From: Thermosipho sp. (in: thermotogales)
GTDB taxonomy: Bacteria > Thermotogota > Thermotogae > Thermotogales > Fervidobacteriaceae
NCBI GenBank assembly: GCA_030153605.1
Contig: JASKLO010000009.1
Coordinates: 1-48,199, forward strand
Direction of reading: 5' to 3'
Length of the DNA: 48,199 bases
Shown: piece after piece, positions 46,277 through 48,199 of the stretch
How the letters are laid out: each line of letters begins with the position of its first letter
Numbering within the stretch: the first letter of the stretch is position 1
Program-made: the position numbers and the translations under genes
The notes under the pieces: model-generated
What the model saw: the letters and a program-made list of their open reading frames with translations, nothing else
Told to the model about the DNA's origin: nothing
The model's database searches: none

Positions 46277-46401
46277 ATACAGTACACCTCATAAAGGAAT
46301 TTTTTTTTGGAGGGAGCAAGAAAAATTATCTCATATTTAAATGTAAAAAATCAAGAAACAAATGTATCAAACTTCTAAATAACTTCCCAATAATTTGAAA
46401 C

Positions 46402-46519
46402 AAAACCTCTTAATTACTCAATCTGTTCTTCAAAAAAAAAAGAAAACCTAGTAAATAAAAGTATTTCAAAAATTTCATCATTTTTCGAAAAATTTAAAAC
46501 TTAGAAAAAATAAGGTTTT
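46402..46519. other. Candidate replication origin (oriC) with three DnaA-box-like hexamers
   Basis: The 290-bp intergenic region between dnaA and the M55 gene is extremely AT-rich with A runs. It carries AAAACCT at 46402-46408 and 46443-46449, and the inverted copy AGGTTTT at 46513-46519. T. maritima DnaA is known to recognise AAACCTACCACC-type boxes in an origin beside dnaA, so three copies of the first half within 118 bp next to dnaA are suggestive. The second half of the 12-mer is not conserved here. Confidence 0.45.
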
Positions 46520-46566
46520 GGGTTAAAATAAAATTGTAACAAAAAAAAATTGGGAGGGGGGAAATT

Positions 46567-47388
46567 ATGAAAATTTATATTTCTGTTGATTTTGAAGGTT
46601 TAGGAGGAATTGTTCAATGGTCAGACGTTTCAAAGGGAAGTAATTTTAAACAACATTATTTGATGGAACAACTAAAAGCTCTTTTAAAAGGACTGGGAAA
46701 TAATTATGTGTTAATTTCAGATTCTCATGCTACTGGTGATAATATTTTGTGGGACATAACCATGGAATTCCCAAATGTGGAAATAATAAGTGGTGGGCTT
46801 AGAAAAAACTACATGATGAGTGGTATTGATGAAACTTTTGACAGAGTTATATTTTTTGGATACCACTCTTCAATTGGCACAAAATATTCCACAATGGACC
46901 ACACATATTCCGCTTCATCCATACATAATATTTGGATAAATGGCCAATTAGTAAATGAAGCAATAATAAATGCAGCTTTTGCAGGAATGTTTAATGTTCC
47001 TTTAAGTATGGTAATTGGAGATGATAAATTGAAAAATGAATTGAGTTATTTTAAGAATCTTTCTTATATTGAAACAAAAATATCTTTGGGAAAATATTCT
47101 GCAAAATTAAAACCCATGAAAACATTACTTGAAGAAATCAAATCAAAAGCCCAAGAAATGATTTCCAAACCCAAAGATTATTTTACAACATTAAAATTTG
47201 AACCTCCAATTGAACTAATAGTTGAATTTTCTGATACAAGTAGAGCTGATTTAGTTGAAATGCTACCCCTAACAGAAAGAATAGATGGTAGGAAAATTAA
47301 AGTTGTCCATTCTGATTATCAAGTAATTTTTGATACAATATTGTCAATGGCATTCTTAAGTAAAGTAGCAAAAAATATTGGGAGGTGA
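46567..47388 (+). CDS. M55 family D-aminopeptidase (DppA-like)
   Basis: A zinc D-aminopeptidase family protein of 273 residues. The DppA metal residues are in order: Asp8 and Glu10 (ISVDFEGLGG), His54 (SDSHATGDN), His100 (GYHSSIG) and Glu131, with the catalytic-site His112 (MDHTYS). DppA releases D-alanine from D-Ala peptides; members in Thermotogales probably act in peptide use or wall recycling, as inference. ATG 46567 follows TTGGGAGGGGGG. A short four-base gap precedes the phosphotransbutyrylase gene, so they are co-transcribed. Confidence 0.92.
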   Translation: MKIYISVDFEGLGGIVQWSDVSKGSNFKQHYLMEQLKALLKGLGNNYVLISDSHATGDNILWDITMEFPNVEIISGGLRKNYMMSGIDETFDRVIFFGYHSSIGTKYSTMDHTYSASSIHNIWINGQLVNEAIINAAFAGMFNVPLSMVIGDDKLKNELSYFKNLSYIETKISLGKYSAKLKPMKTLLEEIKSKAQEMISKPKDYFTTLKFEPPIELIVEFSDTSRADLVEMLPLTERIDGRKIKVVHSDYQVIFDTILSMAFLSKVAKNIGR

Positions 47389-47392
47389 AGGA

Positions 47393-48199
47393 ATGCTAAA
47401 ATCTTTTCAGCAGATCATTGAAATAGCAAAAGGTAAAAATGCAACTATTGCTTTGGCTGGAGCAGAGGACTTAGAATCATTAAAAGCTATTAAAAATGCC
47501 CTTAATTTGGGGATTAATGCTATTCTTGTTGGTAATAAAGAGGTAATACAAGAGCATTTAAAATCTTTGCAAATAGACTTACCTATTGTAGATTCTGAAA
47601 ATGAAGTTAAATCCTCTGAAATTGCTGTTAAATTAATTAGTGAAGGAAAAGCAAATATTCTGATGAAAGGTTTAGTAAAAACAGCGACTCTTTTAAAAGC
47701 TGTTTTAAATAAAGAATGGGGCCTTAGAACAGGAAATCTTCTTTCTCATGTAGCAATATTGGAAACTCCTGGACTTGATAGATTAATTTTTGTAACAGAT
47801 GGTGGTATGATTATAAAACCAGATTTAAATCAAAAAATTGGAATTATACAAAATGCTGTTAATTTAGCACACGATCTTGGATATGAAAGGCCAAACGTTG
47901 CTTTAATTGCAGCTGTAGAAGTAGTTAATCCTGACATGCCAGAAACGATGGAAGCTGCAATAATTTCAAAAATGGCCGACAGAAAACAAATCAAAGGATG
48001 CAATATAGATGGTCCTCTTGGTTTGGATAATGCCTTAAATTTGATGGCAGCCAAAATAAAAAATGTAGAAAGCAATGTGGCTGGTAAAGCAGATATTTTG
48101 GTTGTTCCAGATATCCACAGTGGAAATTTTCTTGGAAAATCTGCTGTTTATCTTGCAAATGGTAAAATTGCCGGATTAGTTGTTGGAGCAAAAGTTCCA
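47393..48199 (+). CDS. ptb: Phosphate butyryltransferase (3' end cut by window)
   Basis: The reading frame from ATG 47393 (GGGAGGTGAAGGA upstream) is open to the window end, 269 codons, and begins MLKSFQQIIEIAKG. KANILMKGLVKTATLLKAVL, LLSHVAILETPGLDRLIFVT, GPLGLDNALNLMAA and AGKADILVVPDIHSGNFLGK are the family stretches of phosphate acetyl/butyryltransferases, closest to Ptb (about 300 residues). It converts butyryl-CoA or branched acyl-CoA and phosphate to the acyl phosphate for ATP formation by a butyrate kinase, which would be expected just beyond the window. Confidence 0.9.
   Translation, partial: MLKSFQQIIEIAKGKNATIALAGAEDLESLKAIKNALNLGINAILVGNKEVIQEHLKSLQIDLPIVDSENEVKSSEIAVKLISEGKANILMKGLVKTATLLKAVLNKEWGLRTGNLLSHVAILETPGLDRLIFVTDGGMIIKPDLNQKIGIIQNAVNLAHDLGYERPNVALIAAVEVVNPDMPETMEAAIISKMADRKQIKGCNIDGPLGLDNALNLMAAKIKNVESNVAGKADILVVPDIHSGNFLGKSAVYLANGKIAGLVVGAKVP

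Overview
The window is an AT-rich (roughly 30% GC), gene-dense bacterial chromosome segment that reads as a member of the Thermotogota, probably one of the low-GC genera related to Thermosipho. The placement rests on a 60-residue one-cluster ferredoxin very like that of Thermotoga maritima lying beside dnaA, a Thermotoga-like DnaA, a lysine-riboswitch asd-dapF-dapA-dapB-dapH-lysC operon, and origin-type AAACCT hexamers. The phylum is fairly safe; the genus is a guess.

Region by region. 1-109 is the right end of an IS3-family insertion sequence (last residues of the transposase plus the terminal inverted repeat). 139-8528 (minus strand) is one tight operon: a DUF3783 gene, infB, a biotin-dependent carboxyltransferase subunit, an AcpS-FolK fusion, a class II aldolase, methylmalonyl-CoA mutase large subunit, pdxS and pdxT. 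8781-10565 (plus) holds a VUT/YhhQ-type transporter and an AspT/YidE-type membrane protein. 10611-17116 is a lysine riboswitch followed by a seven-gene diaminopimelate/lysine operon of the N-acetyl type. 17164-17598 is a truncated relic of a glycine-betaine-type binding protein, followed by a UbiE-like methyltransferase. 18426-22372 holds a DegT aminotransferase, lnt and a nicotinate phosphoribosyltransferase. 22497-34010 is a ten-gene plus-strand run: DUF2007-gcvT, gcvPA, gcvPB, Fe-alcohol dehydrogenase, rlmI, an exported beta-propeller protein, a Nudix hydrolase, an M20 hydrolase and hutU, ending in a bidirectional terminator shared with a convergent uracil permease.

35472-36177 is a badly decayed, internally deleted xanthine-dehydrogenase-type molybdopterin subunit. 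36339-42902 (minus) is a BMP-type nucleoside ABC transporter operon headed by a large unrecognised membrane protein. A 1-pyrroline-5-carboxylate dehydrogenase (plus) is divergent from it. Then come the ferredoxin and dnaA (minus), an AT-rich intergenic region that is a candidate replication origin, an M55 D-aminopeptidase, and a phosphate butyryltransferase cut by the window end.

Taken together the genes suit a peptide- and amino-acid-using fermenter that makes its own lysine/diaminopimelate and vitamin B6, salvages nucleosides and nicotinate, and handles propionyl/methylmalonyl-CoA. I found no CRISPR array, phage or defence system, and no clearly new multi-gene system. The most unusual items are the AcpS-FolK fusion, the in-frame DUF2007-GcvT fusion that keeps a perfect internal ribosome binding site, the gene relics, and the unrecognised membrane protein leading the nucleoside transporter operon.
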